A stretch of DNA of 64,000 bases from a virus. The stretch spans positions 27,247-91,246 of IMG/VR virus record IMGVR_UViG_3300027749_000070; one strand, given 5' to 3'. Shown in pieces: positions 42,090-52,950 of the stretch. A model generated the notes under the pieces. That model did not search any database. It saw only the letters and a program-made list of their open reading frames with translations, and was not told the origin of the DNA. The translations under genes were made by a program, and so were the position numbers. Position 1 is the first letter of the stretch. The number at the start of each line of letters is the position of its first letter.

Positions 42090-43415
42090 ATGAAATTCAT
42101 AGAAAAATATTTTAAATTTTACGAAACATATTTCGTTCCTGCACCAGAAGGCGAAACTGATGCTGAAAGAGAGGATAGAGAAGAACTCGAAGAACTCGAA
42201 AGACAAACCAGAGAAAGAGGAGAAAGATGGTGGAATAATAGTAGCCATAAATTTGGTGGTAATTACAGAGTTACCGTTCGTAATACTCAATTAGCATTAA
42301 AAGACGACACTTCTTCTCTTGCTAATTACTTACATGCTAGTGACGCAATGGGTGATATTAAAGCACTACTTCCAGAATATAATGTATCTGATTCTAAAAT
42401 GTATAGCATTAAAGGTAATGATCCCCGTGCAGCCAAAAAAGTTTATATAACTTTTCTTACAGTATTCGGACAAAGAGTAACACTTGAAAGACTAGAAAAT
42501 GGTGATTATAAAGCTAGATATAATGAGGTGGCTAGTTCTAAAAATCCAAGTGGTCAACCAATTATAGAAATATATGGAGAAGATAGCGAAGAAGTACCTG
42601 ATGCTCAAAGAATGCCGCCTTTAGAAAAAGCTTTAAGAGGTATTTGGATATATTTGATAGTTAGAAAAATAAAAGTTAGATTTGACAAGCTTATTACTAA
42701 AAAAGAATTATATGGTGGTAAATATTGGGGTGATAGAAAATCTTTATCAGAAATAATTGCATTAGAAGGTACTGTAATGGAATTGACTTCCGAACAAGAA
42801 GAGAAATATAATGAAATAATAGATTCATTAAGCACAATATTAAATCCAATTGGATTATTAGTATCAAAAGTATTTGATAATGGTTATGGTATTAAAATTA
42901 ATTTAAACCTAACAGCTATGCCAGATAGTTTATTATCTAATATAATAAATGATACTATTAACGGAGCAAAAAAGAAATCAGTAGAAACCGGAACATTTAT
43001 GAATAATGAAACTTTACAAAATAAGGTTTATGATAAATTAGAATTATACATTTCGAATATAATAAGTAATACAAAAATTTCTCCAAGAAATCCAAAAGAA
43101 GCAGTTAGATTAGTTCTAAAAAGAATTGAATTATTTTTTAATCAAAAAAATGATACAGTAACTAATAAAAAGGCTGCAATTATTTCTGGCTTAATAACTA
43201 ATTATTGTAATCAAGCATTAGCTATGCACGCAGAAGAAAATGACGAAGCTGATAATTTGAAGGCATTATATAATGCTATTATAAAATCAAAAGAAAAAAG
43301 TTATCTATTCTATTTAATTAAAAATAAAATGATGGATAGTCTATGGACTAAATTAACTTCTGTTAATAATGAAGATCGTATGAATGCATTAGCAGATTTA
43401 TATGAAGAAGATTAA
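42090..43415 (+). CDS. Candidate internal-head protein, function unknown
   Basis: 441 aa. Begins MKFIEKYFKFYETYF (aromatic at residue 7; FYE at 10-12 rather than a strict (I/L)xE). After a charged hinge (EDREELEELERQTRERGER) the protein is mostly helical, with a central block near 165-230 (PPLEKALRGIWIYLIVRKIKVRFDKLITKKE) and a segment of polar helices to the end. No enzyme motif. It is the first of four consecutive genes whose products share the targeting-like start; head-packaging is inferred. Confidence 0.7.
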   Translation: MKFIEKYFKFYETYFVPAPEGETDAEREDREELEELERQTRERGERWWNNSSHKFGGNYRVTVRNTQLALKDDTSSLANYLHASDAMGDIKALLPEYNVSDSKMYSIKGNDPRAAKKVYITFLTVFGQRVTLERLENGDYKARYNEVASSKNPSGQPIIEIYGEDSEEVPDAQRMPPLEKALRGIWIYLIVRKIKVRFDKLITKKELYGGKYWGDRKSLSEIIALEGTVMELTSEQEEKYNEIIDSLSTILNPIGLLVSKVFDNGYGIKINLNLTAMPDSLLSNIINDTINGAKKKSVETGTFMNNETLQNKVYDKLELYISNIISNTKISPRNPKEAVRLVLKRIELFFNQKNDTVTNKKAAIISGLITNYCNQALAMHAEENDEADNLKALYNAIIKSKEKSYLFYLIKNKMMDSLWTKLTSVNNEDRMNALADLYEED

Positions 43416-43435
43416 AAATAAAAATTATAATAATT

Positions 43436-43705
43436 ATGAAATTTGTAAAAACATACGAAGAATTTAAATTTAATTCACCTAGACCAGGTATTTTAACACC
43501 AGAAAGAGAAACAGAGGTAGAACCTGATACTATGCCAGTGCCACCACCTATGCCAGATTATCCTCCAGGATTTAATCCTGAGGAAGATGAAGAAGATGAC
43601 GTAATTGAAAGACCAGTTGTTGACCCAGTTCCATTAGCTGAAAAACCAAAAGATGAGAAAGAAACAATTAGAGAAATCATCGCAAGAATTGAAAAAGAAT
43701 CATAA
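43436..43705 (+). CDS. Proline-rich candidate internal-head protein
   Basis: 89 aa. Starts MKFVKTYEEFKFN (aromatic at residue 7) and continues as a Pro/Glu-rich linker (PRPGILTPERETEVEPDTMPVPPPMPDYPPGF) and a highly acidic stretch with helices at the end (KETIREIIARIEKES). No fold expected in the middle. Small unstructured packaged proteins of this type occur in T4 (IPI, IPII). Linked by a 1-bp gap to the next gene. Confidence 0.65.
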   Translation: MKFVKTYEEFKFNSPRPGILTPERETEVEPDTMPVPPPMPDYPPGFNPEEDEEDDVIERPVVDPVPLAEKPKDEKETIREIIARIEKES

Positions 43706-43706
43706 T

Positions 43707-45221
43707 ATGAAACATCTTAAAAAATTTAATGAAGCCGAAGAATATATTCATGGTAATCCTGCTTTTCCAGAAGGTTATCTTGAAGATGCTTTGCGTAGAA
43801 GACAACTTCAAATACAACAACAAGGTGAAGGCAGTTTTAATATTTCAAAAGCTCAAAGATTAATCGCAGGTAAGGAAAGAGAATTAGAAGAGCTTTTAAC
43901 AAAAACTATGAATAAATTATATTCTGGTTTAGTTGAGAGATATAATATAACTTTTGACATTAAATTTGCAAATAATAGGGAAATAAGAACTCTTTTAACT
44001 GAATCTTTTGAGGAAGAAAAGCATAAAAGAAAGATAGCTAATTTAATTACACAAGGAGAAGCTAAAAATATGATGCATGTAATTCATAGTCCAGAAATTA
44101 CAGAAGGTGTTATAGAAATATTTGGTGAAGAAAAAGGTAGAGAATTGATAGAAATATGGTCCAATATAGTTAAAGCGGTTGATATAATTGATATGAATCG
44201 TGATATTAACCATTTTGATATGTCATTCATTACAAGCACCGTAATGGGTGTAGTAAAGATTGGTTGGACTCCAAATGACGAAACAAATGAGGAGCAACCA
44301 AATATAAATTCTGAAATAGAACAAAATATAGAAACACCAGAAGACGAAGAAGATAATTCATATGAAGAAACAGAACAAATAATAAATTCCAATGAAGATG
44401 ATTATGGTGAAGATGATTATGATGAAGATGAGTATGATGACGAGGAAAGTGAAGAGAGCGATGAAGATGATTGGAACCAAAGATTATTAAATGCTTTAAA
44501 TACTGGTAATGAAGAAGTGGTTGACGATATAGTTGAAGAAGAAGACTTACCAACTGATTATGTCAATAGAAATTTTACCCCAAAGATTATTGTAAGAGGA
44601 GCGGATTTTACATTATTAATACATGAATGTATTAAAGGTATATACAATGTTTTATCTCTTGCTGGTGTTCCAAAGGATAGAGATATGGCAAGAAGATTAA
44701 TTGGTGATTTAGAACAATCTTTAAGAGAAGAGCCAGAAGAATTTAAATGGGGTCCAATAGTTGCCGCTGATTTGAGAGATTTCCTAAATGAATATCCTGA
44801 TGTAGATAAATATCCAAATATGAGAGAAGAATTTTGGAGAGAGCTACTAAAATTACCAACTAATGAATTTTTTCCAATAGTAAATGCTATTCTATCTAAA
44901 TCAGAAGAAGGTAAAATTAAATCTAGAGTTATATTTAAACGAGTAATTAAAGGTATCGAAAAAAAAATTGGTAAAAAAATGAAAGCTGAGTATGAAAAGA
45001 GATTGCGTGAACATGAAGAAGAAATGAGATTATGGCAAGAAAGACAAAGACAAAATCAACCAGTAAGACAGGAAGCACCTATCACACAAGAAGAACCACA
45101 AGAAGAAACTGAAATTGATTACTCAAATATGTCACAAAAGCAATTAAATGATTTACAAAATCAGGCAATTGATGACGGTGATTATGTAACCGCAACAAAA
45201 ATAGCACAATATATAAGATAA
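43707..45221 (+). CDS. Acidic candidate internal-head protein
   Basis: 504 aa, started at 43707, not at the ATG at 43653 that overlaps the previous gene, because this gives MKHLKKFNEAEEY with the shared targeting pattern and a 1-nt gap. Features: helical first 180 residues; a long Asp/Glu-rich segment near 195-270 (GEDDYDEDEYDDEESEES type); a globular-looking region near 300-420 (FTLLIHECIKGIYNVLSLAGVPKDRDMARRL); and a Glu/Gln/Arg coiled coil before the C-terminus. Function unknown. Confidence 0.7.
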   Translation: MKHLKKFNEAEEYIHGNPAFPEGYLEDALRRRQLQIQQQGEGSFNISKAQRLIAGKERELEELLTKTMNKLYSGLVERYNITFDIKFANNREIRTLLTESFEEEKHKRKIANLITQGEAKNMMHVIHSPEITEGVIEIFGEEKGRELIEIWSNIVKAVDIIDMNRDINHFDMSFITSTVMGVVKIGWTPNDETNEEQPNINSEIEQNIETPEDEEDNSYEETEQIINSNEDDYGEDDYDEDEYDDEESEESDEDDWNQRLLNALNTGNEEVVDDIVEEEDLPTDYVNRNFTPKIIVRGADFTLLIHECIKGIYNVLSLAGVPKDRDMARRLIGDLEQSLREEPEEFKWGPIVAADLRDFLNEYPDVDKYPNMREEFWRELLKLPTNEFFPIVNAILSKSEEGKIKSRVIFKRVIKGIEKKIGKKMKAEYEKRLREHEEEMRLWQERQRQNQPVRQEAPITQEEPQEETEIDYSNMSQKQLNDLQNQAIDDGDYVTATKIAQYIR

Positions 45222-45222
45222 T

Positions 45223-47505
45223 ATGATAACTACTAAATACTTTGATTTTTTTAATCAATATAAAATATTCGAAGCTACCGAAGAAGAAATAACTGATATT
45301 GCGGTAAATTTCCTATTTAAAGAAATATATGGCAAAAGAGCTTTAGCTTCATTAAAATCAAAAATCAAAAAAGAAAAATTAGAAGAAGCTGGTATAACTG
45401 AAGAAGAATTTCAGGGATTTATAGATAGTCTTAAAGGACTATCTAAAGAACAAGTTGCAGAAAAAATAGCAAGCAGCACTACATATAGTACTTTACAAGA
45501 AATAAGAGATATTTTAAAAAATACACAATTAAGTGAAAATCAAATTTCTGCTGCTAAAGCTAGAGCAAAAAAAGATCCTTATTTTCTTAGACTAAAACAC
45601 CTTTTTACTAAAGCTGATTTACCTTATGAGTGGCTAGAAGCATTTTTAAGATTATTTTATTCACACTTTAAAAATTATAAAGTAAATACTGATCCAACTG
45701 ATCCTAATGGCGATTATGATAAAATAACTGATTTTTTTGGCCCATATACATATTCAGATGATCAAATTAAATGGGTTAGTGAATATGGTCCTTACGGTTC
45801 TTTTGGAGATATTTATAATAAAATAGCTATATTACCAGGTGATAATAACAATAAAGCTCAAAAAGATATATTAGGTAAATTTATCTCATATATAAAGTTC
45901 GAAAAAGATAAACAAAATTCAAATAGTGATGATCTTTCTACTGGGTTTGAAAAATTAAAAGAAGATGTTAATGACTTAAGTAAAAAATTAAATATAGAAA
46001 CACTTGCTAAAAGATTACCAAGAGGATATTGTGTTGATGAATCTAATAATGAAATAAAAGATTCAAATGGTAAAAGAATTCAAGATTCGAACGCTTGCTC
46101 ACTAAAAGGTGGTAATATAAAATATAATGTATATGAAGAGTATGAAAAATTAAAAGATGATGATCAATTGAAAAAATCTGTTAATTCAGCAATAGAATCA
46201 TATATAGAAATTTTAAAAGAAAATGACATACCTATCAAACCAGTTATAGAACTAGTTAATGGTAAAGAAACACCAGTATATAAATATGAAGTATTATTCC
46301 CAATAAGAAGAGGTACAGCGGATAATAACTATCAAAATTATAAAACATTAGAAGATTTTAGAAAGCAGTTGGTCGAATATATCAATTCTTACTATGGTAA
46401 TTCAGATGTCGGACTCTTAGTGAAAAAAGTAATTGAAGTTAATAAAAAATATGGTGAAAATAGAGGAGTTGAGATTATTTATAACAAAGACAATAAAGCT
46501 GTAATATGGGTTAAAACACATGAAGCAAATCGTCTTTTACATAACGAACAAACTGGTATCTTAACAAAAACTCAGCACTGTTTAGCTTGGACAGGTGATA
46601 CACAGTGGGAGGTAAGATTAGGTAATCATCCCGGTTATGAGGACAACACCGCTAATAAATTATATTATATTTATAACTATAATTTACCAAAAACAAGTGC
46701 TCTACTACCATTTGGTGTTATAATAATGCCAAATGGTAATGTCGCATCGGCATATGACAAAAAAGATGCTAATGGTGCCGGAATACCAAGGTTGAGTATG
46801 ACACAGACTCAGGTTCAACAACATATGAGAGATTTTGGAATACCATTTTCTGTATTAGCACCGATTACACAAGAAGAATTATCTTTATTAAATAGAACAA
46901 GAGATATCACAAAAATAATAATACAAAAAAATATTTCATTAGATGATATAAAATTCTGTGTAGAAGGTGGTGTCGATATTAATAGGAGCCAAGGTCAAGC
47001 ATTAAAAAATGCTATAGAAGAAAAACATACAGAAAAAATTACTTATTTATTAGAACATGGTGCAAATATAAAACTTTTACAAAGGATAGAACTTACAAAA
47101 CTAATAAAGTTATCTATGCCAACTGATACTAATGATATACCTGCTAAAATAGCATTAATTAAAAATATCTTAAATGCAGATTCTACATTTGAAGATTATG
47201 CGATGCTTAATGCCGTTACAGAATGGTCTCTCAACAATAATAATTTTAATTTTTTCAAAAGTATAGCAGATTATTATAATGCTTCTAGCTTTAGTACAGA
47301 AGATATTAAAAAGGAATTAACTCATATGATTGAAAAATTTAGTGAATTTGATGGTAAAATAGATAAACAATTTCTTAATTGGTTAGCTAATAGAATTAAA
47401 TTATTTTGTGTAAATAATGATGTTCGTCTAAATAAATATAAAAAATATTTAATTACACATTTTGATAAAGAAGACTTAACTTATATTAACGAATTATTAA
47501 AATAA
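45223..47505 (+). CDS. Large protein with ankyrin-like C-terminus
   Basis: 760 aa. The N-terminus MITTKYFDFFNQYKIFEATEEE has an IFE site followed by Ala at 15-18, close to the targeting pattern although residue 2 is not Lys. Residues 20-300 are charged and helical. A beta-rich block near 440-560 (HCLAWTGDTQWEVRLGNHPG, LLPFGVIIMPNGNVASAYDKKDANG) recalls the 29928 product. From about 575 there are ankyrin-like helix pairs (DDIKFCVEGGVDINRSQGQALKNAIEEKHTEKITYLLEHGANI). Followed by a bidirectional terminator. Could be an injected host-interaction protein; this is inference. Confidence 0.7.
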   Translation: MITTKYFDFFNQYKIFEATEEEITDIAVNFLFKEIYGKRALASLKSKIKKEKLEEAGITEEEFQGFIDSLKGLSKEQVAEKIASSTTYSTLQEIRDILKNTQLSENQISAAKARAKKDPYFLRLKHLFTKADLPYEWLEAFLRLFYSHFKNYKVNTDPTDPNGDYDKITDFFGPYTYSDDQIKWVSEYGPYGSFGDIYNKIAILPGDNNNKAQKDILGKFISYIKFEKDKQNSNSDDLSTGFEKLKEDVNDLSKKLNIETLAKRLPRGYCVDESNNEIKDSNGKRIQDSNACSLKGGNIKYNVYEEYEKLKDDDQLKKSVNSAIESYIEILKENDIPIKPVIELVNGKETPVYKYEVLFPIRRGTADNNYQNYKTLEDFRKQLVEYINSYYGNSDVGLLVKKVIEVNKKYGENRGVEIIYNKDNKAVIWVKTHEANRLLHNEQTGILTKTQHCLAWTGDTQWEVRLGNHPGYEDNTANKLYYIYNYNLPKTSALLPFGVIIMPNGNVASAYDKKDANGAGIPRLSMTQTQVQQHMRDFGIPFSVLAPITQEELSLLNRTRDITKIIIQKNISLDDIKFCVEGGVDINRSQGQALKNAIEEKHTEKITYLLEHGANIKLLQRIELTKLIKLSMPTDTNDIPAKIALIKNILNADSTFEDYAMLNAVTEWSLNNNNFNFFKSIADYYNASSFSTEDIKKELTHMIEKFSEFDGKIDKQFLNWLANRIKLFCVNNDVRLNKYKKYLITHFDKEDLTYINELLK

Positions 47506-47541
47506 CAAAAAACCTCAACTTTAAAGTTGAGGTTTTTTGTT
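47504..47541. terminator. Bidirectional terminator
   Basis: Stem CCTCAACTTT / AAAGTTGAGG flanked by A6 and T6, between convergent genes; it overlaps the stop codon of the glycosyltransferase. Confidence 0.93.
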
Positions 47542-49399
47542 ATAACACATAATTTATATTAGAATTGTAATTAAAATTAGGATTTATATTTATTTTATTT
47601 TCTTCAAAAATATAATTTACGACCGATTCTTCATCTCCAAACTTACTATCAGCCATTAATGGATCATACCTATTAAAATCATAAGCCCAGTCTTTTACAC
47701 CCAATTCAATAAATCTTTGATTAATCTTATCATTATAAAATTCTCTTATTGATCTCACTCGCCTTTGTATATCCGCTCTTGTTTTATCCTGTGTATTATT
47801 TGAGTGATAGTATTGTAAATATAACATTTTAGGTATTCTTACCATTTTTGTTCTTAAAAATGTCCTTACTATTAATTCATAATCATCTGCAATTGTTAAT
47901 CTCCTATTATGACCACCGATTGAATGATAAAACTTTCTATCCCAAGCTCTAAAATGATTTGGAACACCCACAATATGACGTATTGTTTTTGGATTTATAT
48001 TAGACGTATTCATAGCCTTATATGTTATACCATTATAAACTTCATCCCTATATGATCCATAACCAAATGAAAATCCATCACCATAAGTTATAGAAGTATG
48101 ATTCTCCCATATTTCAGCACAATCTGAGTAAACAAATTTAGCATCTGGATATTTCTTAAATGCTTCAACCATCCAATAACCAGCGTCACTAGTTAATATA
48201 TCATCATGATCTAACTCCATAATATATTCACCCATACATAGAGCAGCAGCTCTATATTTAGATTCACCAACAATTCCACCAGATTTTTTTCTAAAGTCAT
48301 ATAACTTAACTCTACAATCTTGTTCAGCAATAGTTTCAGCAATTTTTAAAGTTAAACCATTATCAGTTGAATCATTAACTATAACCCATTCCCAGTTATT
48401 ATAAGTCTGTGTTTTTAGAGATTCATATGTACGCCATAATTTTTTACCAGTATTATAAATAGGTGTGAAAAAACTAATTAAAGGTGTATTCTTATCTGAT
48501 GAATCTAAAATATAACTATTTGCACATTTATACGACATATCACCTAAATTATCTTCTATTTGATTGAAATGTAGCCATCTTTTTCTAAAATCTAATGATT
48601 TGCCGCATAAATTAGAAAATAAACCAAAATTTTCACCTATTGTCACAATAGAATCTGGATTAAAATTACTTAACACTTTATCTATATCTTCATCATTTTT
48701 TATCTGTAAAACATTTAAATCCGAAGATTCATAATTCACCAATTGATTCGATTTTAAATCTAATGTATCTACATCACCTATTACTAGTACCTTTGGTGAG
48801 GAATTATTTGAATTAGTAATATAGTTATAATAACATAACTCTTTTTCAATAAATATAAAATCTTCTTGTCTTTCTTTCCACAATTTTTCTACTAATTCAC
48901 CATCGGCGGTATAACTATTATTAAATATATATTTACTATATATACCTATATCAATTAAAACTTGCGCAATATCTATACTACCAACTTTCATATTTTCAGG
49001 TTTAGCTTCTCTTATATCTAATTTAGTAAAATCTTTACCATCAACTTTTTGATTAAAAACTAATACACCATATAATTCATGTTCCTCAATTTCACTTAAT
49101 GCATTATAAAAATCCGGATGAATTATATTATCATCATCTAATATATAAACCCATCCATCAGTTATTTCATCTAATACTTCATTAATCATATTATATCCAA
49201 AACTATTTGGATCAGATTTTAAAAATTTAATTTTAGCTCCTATATTAGATATATCCATTAATAACGAAACATCTATATCTTTAAGTATAGTAGTATCAAA
49301 TAAAATATACCAACTTATTTCAAATAAATCAGTAAAAATTGTTTTACTTATTGTAAGTAAATTTTGAGGTCTTGTACACCTAGTTATAACATTTATCAT
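47540..49399 (-). CDS. Two-domain glycosyltransferase
   Basis: 619 aa. The first 200 residues hold a GT-A-like domain with a DDD-type metal motif (YILDDDNIIHPDF near 92-104). From about residue 305 a GT2-family domain follows: ISFFTPIYNTGKKLWRTYESL..., WVIVNDSTDNG, and MELDHDDIL near 397 as the DxD site. Phage glycosyltransferases decorate DNA, capsid or fibre, or alter the host envelope. The gene lies next to the fibre cluster but on the other strand, so fibre or receptor modification is a reasonable guess. Confidence 0.85.
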   Translation of the reverse strand: MINVITRCTRPQNLLTISKTIFTDLFEISWYILFDTTILKDIDVSLLMDISNIGAKIKFLKSDPNSFGYNMINEVLDEITDGWVYILDDDNIIHPDFYNALSEIEEHELYGVLVFNQKVDGKDFTKLDIREAKPENMKVGSIDIAQVLIDIGIYSKYIFNNSYTADGELVEKLWKERQEDFIFIEKELCYYNYITNSNNSSPKVLVIGDVDTLDLKSNQLVNYESSDLNVLQIKNDEDIDKVLSNFNPDSIVTIGENFGLFSNLCGKSLDFRKRWLHFNQIEDNLGDMSYKCANSYILDSSDKNTPLISFFTPIYNTGKKLWRTYESLKTQTYNNWEWVIVNDSTDNGLTLKIAETIAEQDCRVKLYDFRKKSGGIVGESKYRAAALCMGEYIMELDHDDILTSDAGYWMVEAFKKYPDAKFVYSDCAEIWENHTSITYGDGFSFGYGSYRDEVYNGITYKAMNTSNINPKTIRHIVGVPNHFRAWDRKFYHSIGGHNRRLTIADDYELIVRTFLRTKMVRIPKMLYLQYYHSNNTQDKTRADIQRRVRSIREFYNDKINQRFIELGVKDWAYDFNRYDPLMADSKFGDEESVVNYIFEENKININPNFNYNSNINYVL

Positions 49400-49444
49400 G
49401 TTTATTATAACAAAAAATTAAAAATTGTTTAAGAACAAATTTTT

Positions 49445-49453
49445 AATATATAA
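49445..49453 (+). promoter_or_regulatory. Late-promoter-like motif, 5 nt before ATG
   Basis: AATATATAA, 5 nt before the ATG of the collagen-like fibre gene. Confidence 0.45.
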
Positions 49454-49458
49454 ATCAT

Positions 49459-52400
49459 ATGGCTACCAATAATCCTAAACTCAAAATATACCAAGTTGTT
49501 CCTGAAATGTATCCTAGAATGGTACAATATTCTAACGGCAATTATTATGACGGCAACGGCAATCTATTAAATGTCGGAAGTGGAAATGGCACACAAGGAC
49601 CACAGGGTCCACAAGGGCCAGCTGGTTCTGGAGGTGGCGGAACTGGCTCTGGCACACAAGGTCCTACTGGTCCACAAGGTTTAAAAGGAGCCACTGGCTC
49701 AATCGGACCACAAGGAGCCAGTGGGTCACAAGGATTTCAAGGTGATCAAGGTCCTCAAGGAGCCACTGGGTCAATCGGACCACAAGGAGCCACAGGTTCA
49801 CAGGGTTTAATAGGTGCTACTGGATCACAAGGTGATCAAGGTCCCCAAGGAGCCACTGGATCACAAGGTTTATATGGAAATGACGGTTCTAATTCAGGTA
49901 GATGGATGTATTACACAACAGTTCCACCATTTTTACCAAATAATGATCCTAATGCTTCATTTTTTATAACTAATTCGACAAATATAACTTCAATATTACT
50001 TATTGATATATCAAGATATTCTTTAAGTAGCGATTATTATAATTGGTTTAATATAATTAGTACATTAAATCCTAGTGTTTATCCATTTTTTATTCAAATA
50101 TATGAAGTAGGTAATACTTCTATTAATGGCATTTTTCAAATTAATAGCATAACAGATTATATTACATATTTTGAATTAAGTGTAACTAATATAATAGGAA
50201 GTGGAACACTAACTGATAAACCTTATTCTATATCATGGGTATTTAATGGTATAGATGGAACACAAGGTACACAAGGCGATCAAGGCCCACAAGGAGACCA
50301 AGGTCCAGGATTTGATGCAGTATATAATCCTGGGGCTAATAGATTGTTAGTTTCTGATGGAACTACTACTGGAGCAATAGCACAATCTAACTTAACATTC
50401 GATGGAACAACTTTAATAATGGGAACAGATTCAAATTCTATTAGTATTAACACTAATAGTAATTTAACTAATGTCAATAATATTATATTTAATACTAATC
50501 CAACTTATTCAGCAACGGCATCTTTATTATTTTATGATAAAAATGAAGAAACTTTAGCTTATTTCTCGGATAGTTTAACAACTCCAGCACATATTGGTAG
50601 AGACTTGTTTATAAGAGTTTATAATATATCTGGGACAACTATATCTACTGGACAAGCTGTGCATGTTAATGGTGCAACAGGTAGTTTACCAACAGTAGTT
50701 CTATCATTATCTAACCCAGATTTAAATGCTACTGTTAATGGAGTAGCTTCTGCTGATATACCAAATGGTTCAATTGGATTAGTAACAACTAATGGTGTAG
50801 TACCAGTTGATACAACTTCTTTGATATTAACTCCTGTTAATCCTGGAGATGCATTATATCTTTCTGATAAAATACCTGGTAAATACAGCACAGATTATTA
50901 TGGTCTATCTTATTCTTCAAGAACAAATGTTGTTGGATATGTAATAGCAACAGGTTCTAATGGAACAATGTATGTATCTGTAAATAACGAAAATCTTAAC
51001 TTAAACATTACTGATAGACAAAGAAATATATTAGAAGGTAATATAATCTCAACTGGTGCATTTTTATTTAATGCGCCAGGTATAACTATATCATCAGCTA
51101 CTACATTTAATGTATCAGCTATGAAAGGTTGGATTGTAGATAATTATGGTCTAACTACTTCAACAAGACCGACAGTTAAATTAATAGAGTATGCTGGAGC
51201 TACTGGTTTAACTTCTTCTTATTTAACAACTGATACCGAAACTTATTTATATGTAAATTCAAATGGCATATTAAATCAAACTAATATATTCCCAACACCA
51301 CAACAAAGAAGGTTAAATATTTATCTAGGTAAATTAGGTCATGGTACAAAAACAACACTTTTGAATGCTTTTCCAGAACCAGATATTGATATATCTCCTT
51401 TATCACAATTGCGTGATATGTTTTCACCTATTAAATTAATTAATGGTGGTGTTTATCCTTCTGCTAATGGCGCTAATTTAACATTTAATACATCCGAAGG
51501 TACTTTATGGGGATTAGGAATTGGATTTACCACAGACACAACAAATCCAAGTAGCATATTAGTTCCAGCAAAAAGTCCTGTTACATTTCAATATAGAACA
51601 CAAATAGGTACCACCGCTAGTGCTAGTGATGTTAGCGTAGTAGATCCAGGTTATTATGATAATGGTGGAGTTAGAACCGCTATTGGTTCACCAGCTAAAC
51701 AAGCTACGAATCAAAGAATATATTTATTACAAAATGGTAAGTTTAGAATGCAATACGGTCAAACTGTATATTCTAACTTAACTGCGGCTATAGCAGCAGT
51801 TCAAACTGAAACATTTACTACTTTTCCTAATTTTATAGATAATGCCATATTAATAGGTATATTATCTGTAAGATCTGATGCTACTAACTTATCTAGTTCA
51901 ACACAAGCTAGATTCTTATTAGTATCTAAATTTGGTGAAACAGTAGGAGCTGCTGGTGGATTATCTACAACAACTTTACAACAAGCGTATGATAATTCTT
52001 CCGAACCAGAGATAGTAACAAACTCAACCAATGATGGGGTTACATTTAGAAGAGGATCTACTGCCGATAGTGATAATGTATTGATAGTACAAAATGGTTC
52101 GTCATCAAATGTAATGACAGTTGATGGAACTGGTAAAACTACAACTAACACATTAGCAATTACAAGTATATCTGCTACAGCAGGAGCAACTAATTATTTA
52201 GTTGCTAATGGTAGCGGCAATATTTACTACCAAACACTAACACAAGGACCAACAGGTTCTGCTGGTCCTCAAGGAACCACTGGACCACAAGGTATACAAG
52301 GAGCTACTGGCACACAAGGTCCACAGGGTGTTCAAGGTCAAATTGGTTTATCATCAAGTGTAGCAGGACCACAAGGTGTTCAAGGTCCACAGGGTTTTCA

Positions 52401-52935
52401 AGGTGTTACAGGTTCAACAGGTGCAGCATCAACTATACCTGGACCACAAGGCGCTACTGGACCACAAGGTTTTCAGGGTCCACAAGGTCAAATTGGTTTA
52501 TCATCAAGTGTAGCAGGACCACAAGGTGTTCAAGGTCCAATAGGTTTTCAAGGTGCTACAGGTAATATAGGTCCTGTTGGAGCAACAGTTGGTACAATAG
52601 GTATATCATTAAATGGTAATGGTGCTAATATATCAACAGGATCTAAAGGTTATATTAATATGCCTTATGCTTGTACTATAACAGGATGGCAATTGGTATC
52701 ATCAGCAACAGGTTCTATTGTAATTGATGTAAAAAAATCTGATTATGCAACATTTCCTACAACAACTTCAATAGCTGGCTCAGAATTACCTACTTTAACT
52801 ACCCAACAAAAAAATCAATTATTAACATTAACAACTTGGACAACTACTGTGTCACAAAATGATATAATAGAGTTTGTGGTTAATAGTAATACAGGTATAA
52901 CAAATGCTTCTTTAAATCTAAGAGTGCTTAAATAA
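49459..52935 (+). CDS. Collagen-like tail fibre protein
   Basis: 1158 aa. Short N-terminal attachment region, then Gly-X-Y triplets over about residues 43-145 ([17 protein letters not shown] types), a globular beta-rich part, a short Gly-X-Y stretch near 266-281, a long body, a second collagen segment near 930-1047 and a C-terminal jelly-roll-like domain ([21 protein letters not shown]). Collagen segments make trimers, so this is likely a trimeric fibre; the tip would bind the host. A 57-bp stretch is duplicated in the second collagen segment. First gene of the plus-strand fibre cluster. Confidence 0.85.
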   Translation: MATNNPKLKIYQVVPEMYPRMVQYSNGNYYDGNGNLLNVGSGNGTQGPQGPQGPAGSGGGGTGSGTQGPTGPQGLKGATGSIGPQGASGSQGFQGDQGPQGATGSIGPQGATGSQGLIGATGSQGDQGPQGATGSQGLYGNDGSNSGRWMYYTTVPPFLPNNDPNASFFITNSTNITSILLIDISRYSLSSDYYNWFNIISTLNPSVYPFFIQIYEVGNTSINGIFQINSITDYITYFELSVTNIIGSGTLTDKPYSISWVFNGIDGTQGTQGDQGPQGDQGPGFDAVYNPGANRLLVSDGTTTGAIAQSNLTFDGTTLIMGTDSNSISINTNSNLTNVNNIIFNTNPTYSATASLLFYDKNEETLAYFSDSLTTPAHIGRDLFIRVYNISGTTISTGQAVHVNGATGSLPTVVLSLSNPDLNATVNGVASADIPNGSIGLVTTNGVVPVDTTSLILTPVNPGDALYLSDKIPGKYSTDYYGLSYSSRTNVVGYVIATGSNGTMYVSVNNENLNLNITDRQRNILEGNIISTGAFLFNAPGITISSATTFNVSAMKGWIVDNYGLTTSTRPTVKLIEYAGATGLTSSYLTTDTETYLYVNSNGILNQTNIFPTPQQRRLNIYLGKLGHGTKTTLLNAFPEPDIDISPLSQLRDMFSPIKLINGGVYPSANGANLTFNTSEGTLWGLGIGFTTDTTNPSSILVPAKSPVTFQYRTQIGTTASASDVSVVDPGYYDNGGVRTAIGSPAKQATNQRIYLLQNGKFRMQYGQTVYSNLTAAIAAVQTETFTTFPNFIDNAILIGILSVRSDATNLSSSTQARFLLVSKFGETVGAAGGLSTTTLQQAYDNSSEPEIVTNSTNDGVTFRRGSTADSDNVLIVQNGSSSNVMTVDGTGKTTTNTLAITSISATAGATNYLVANGSGNIYYQTLTQGPTGSAGPQGTTGPQGIQGATGTQGPQGVQGQIGLSSSVAGPQGVQGPQGFQGVTGSTGAASTIPGPQGATGPQGFQGPQGQIGLSSSVAGPQGVQGPIGFQGATGNIGPVGATVGTIGISLNGNGANISTGSKGYINMPYACTITGWQLVSSATGSIVIDVKKSDYATFPTTTSIAGSELPTLTTQQKNQLLTLTTWTTTVSQNDIIEFVVNSNTGITNASLNLRVLK
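52333..52539 (+). repeat. 57-bp direct repeat in fibre gene
   Basis: Copies 52333-52389 and 52483-52539 appear identical (period 150 bp), inside the Gly-X-Y coding part. Near-perfect identity at synonymous sites points to recent duplication or gene conversion. Confidence 0.85.
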
Positions 52936-52950
52936 AATAAATATAATAAT

